Shown: positions 13,104 through 13,428 of the stretch, piece after piece
Numbering within the stretch: position 1 is the stretch's first letter
Layout: the number at the start of each line of letters is the position of its first letter
NCBI GenBank assembly: GCA_046732855.1
Contig: JBKPNX010000163.1
Coordinates: 1-13,428, forward strand
From: JBKPNX01 sp046732855
GTDB taxonomy: Bacteria > Pseudomonadota > Alphaproteobacteria > Geminicoccales > Geminicoccaceae
Length of the DNA stretch: 13,428 nucleotides
Direction: 5' to 3'
Program-made: the position numbers and the translations under genes
The notes under the pieces: model-generated
What the model was told of the DNA's origin: nothing
Databases searched by the model: none
What the model saw: only the letters and a program-made list of their open reading frames with translations

Positions 13104-13428
13104 ATGATGCACGGCCGGTGGAAGTCGGACCCGCTCATAGTACCGGTGAAGCCGCCGAACAAGGCCGCGTTTTCGGCTGCGGTGGAGGGAAGGGGCGGGG
13201 CCAAGGACAATGCGGTCTTGAGCAGCACGCACCAGACCCAGAGCTGGGCAAGCGTATCCCAGGCAATGGACCGCATACGTGGCGCCGCGAGGCGGGATAA
13301 GAAGATCCGGCTGACGGCGCTCCTGCACCATGTGAACGTCGACCTGTTGCGGTTCGCGTTTCATCAGCTGAAGCGCAAAGCTGCACCGGGCGTCGACGGC
13401 ATCACCTGGCACGAGTACGAGGCAGACC
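13104..13428 (+). CDS. ltrA: Group II intron reverse transcriptase/maturase, N-terminal part
   Basis: The frame is open from ATG 13104 to the end of the window (108 codons), so the gene is cut by the window edge. It begins MMHGRWKSDPLIVPVKPPNK (the second ATG at 13107 is an equally good start), a leader typical of proteobacterial intron-encoded proteins. Then comes the RT-0 region: SVSQAMDRIRGAARRDKKIR, LTALLHHVNVDLLRFAF, and LKRKAAPGVDGITWHEYEAD, the conserved LKR-x-A-x-GVDG-x-T-W motif before RT domain 1. The catalytic YADD motif, the X domain and any endonuclease domain lie outside. The protein would bind its intron RNA, promote splicing and drive retrohoming. It is encoded inside the intron that starts at 12738. 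Confidence 0.93.
   Translation, partial: MMHGRWKSDPLIVPVKPPNKAAFSAAVEGRGGAKDNAVLSSTHQTQSWASVSQAMDRIRGAARRDKKIRLTALLHHVNVDLLRFAFHQLKRKAAPGVDGITWHEYEAD

Larger units (their letters stand above)
12738..13428 (+). mobile_element. Group II intron, 5' part (continues beyond the window)
   Basis: The 5' end GTGCGCC fits the bacterial GUGYG consensus and is followed by a perfect 5-bp stem GCCGG/CCGGC (12742-12756) and AGGTGGTAGCC, similar to known proteobacterial introns. About 365 nt of structured, gene-free RNA (domains I-III in part) precede the intron-encoded reverse transcriptase at 13104. A possible EBS1 GTCGTG (12830-12835) can pair fully with the last six bases upstream of the intron, CGCGAC (12732-12737), allowing one G-U. 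The intron sits directly on the 3' end of another group II intron. Confidence 0.8.

Noticed and set aside
1..13428. CRISPR array, rRNA or complete tRNA genes
   Set aside because: No regularly spaced short repeats and no recognisable rRNA or tRNA segments were seen on reading both strands.

Overview
The window is GC-rich DNA with dense high-GC coding on both strands. It is probably from a free-living or plant/soil-associated alphaproteobacterium. The hopanoid-type glycosyltransferases (HpnB), a WD40-caspase protein, a family-3 beta-glucosidase and a proteobacterial-type group II intron protein all fit that; the genus cannot be told from the sequence. It reads as an accessory region rich in remnants, with decayed genes, duplications and mobile-element pieces between a few intact genes.

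Left part (1-5200). Small hypothetical ORFs (58-751) are followed on the plus strand by a 5'-truncated WD40-caspase pseudogene (about 852-3114) carrying three frameshifts and one in-frame stop. Facing it on the minus strand is a compact run of small genes joined by 4-base or 1-base junctions (4335 down to 3096). It is centred on an HK97-type prohead-protease-like protein (3251-3916). Upstream of that run, also on the minus strand, is a trypsin-like serine protease split by an in-frame TGA (4535-about 5191).

Middle (5200-9060). A stretch without intact genes (5192-6023) holds two diverged copies, exactly 330 bp apart, of an unrecognised sequence unit. It is followed by an apparently intact cytosolic GH3 beta-glucosidase on the minus strand (6024-8552), which uses a TTG start behind a strong Shine-Dalgarno and has an odd arginine-rich tail. 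About 500 bp without a convincing gene follow.

Right part (9060-13428). Two paralogous hpnB genes lie in the same orientation (9064-10266 and 11266-12459). The duplicated unit includes short flanks. Between them are an N-terminal stub of an FAD-dependent disulfide oxidoreductase and an AT-rich gene-free stretch. The second duplicate's upstream homology ends at about 12549, where the 3' end of a group II intron begins (protein C-terminus, domain V, domain VI). A second group II intron starts on the very next base (12738, GTGCGCC) and runs off the window with the N-terminus of its reverse transcriptase/maturase.

The genes do not form one pathway. The best candidates for something new are the translationally coupled prohead-protease-like operon, the zero-spacing tandem group II introns, and the co-occurrence of broken caspase and trypsin genes around the phage-like operon.
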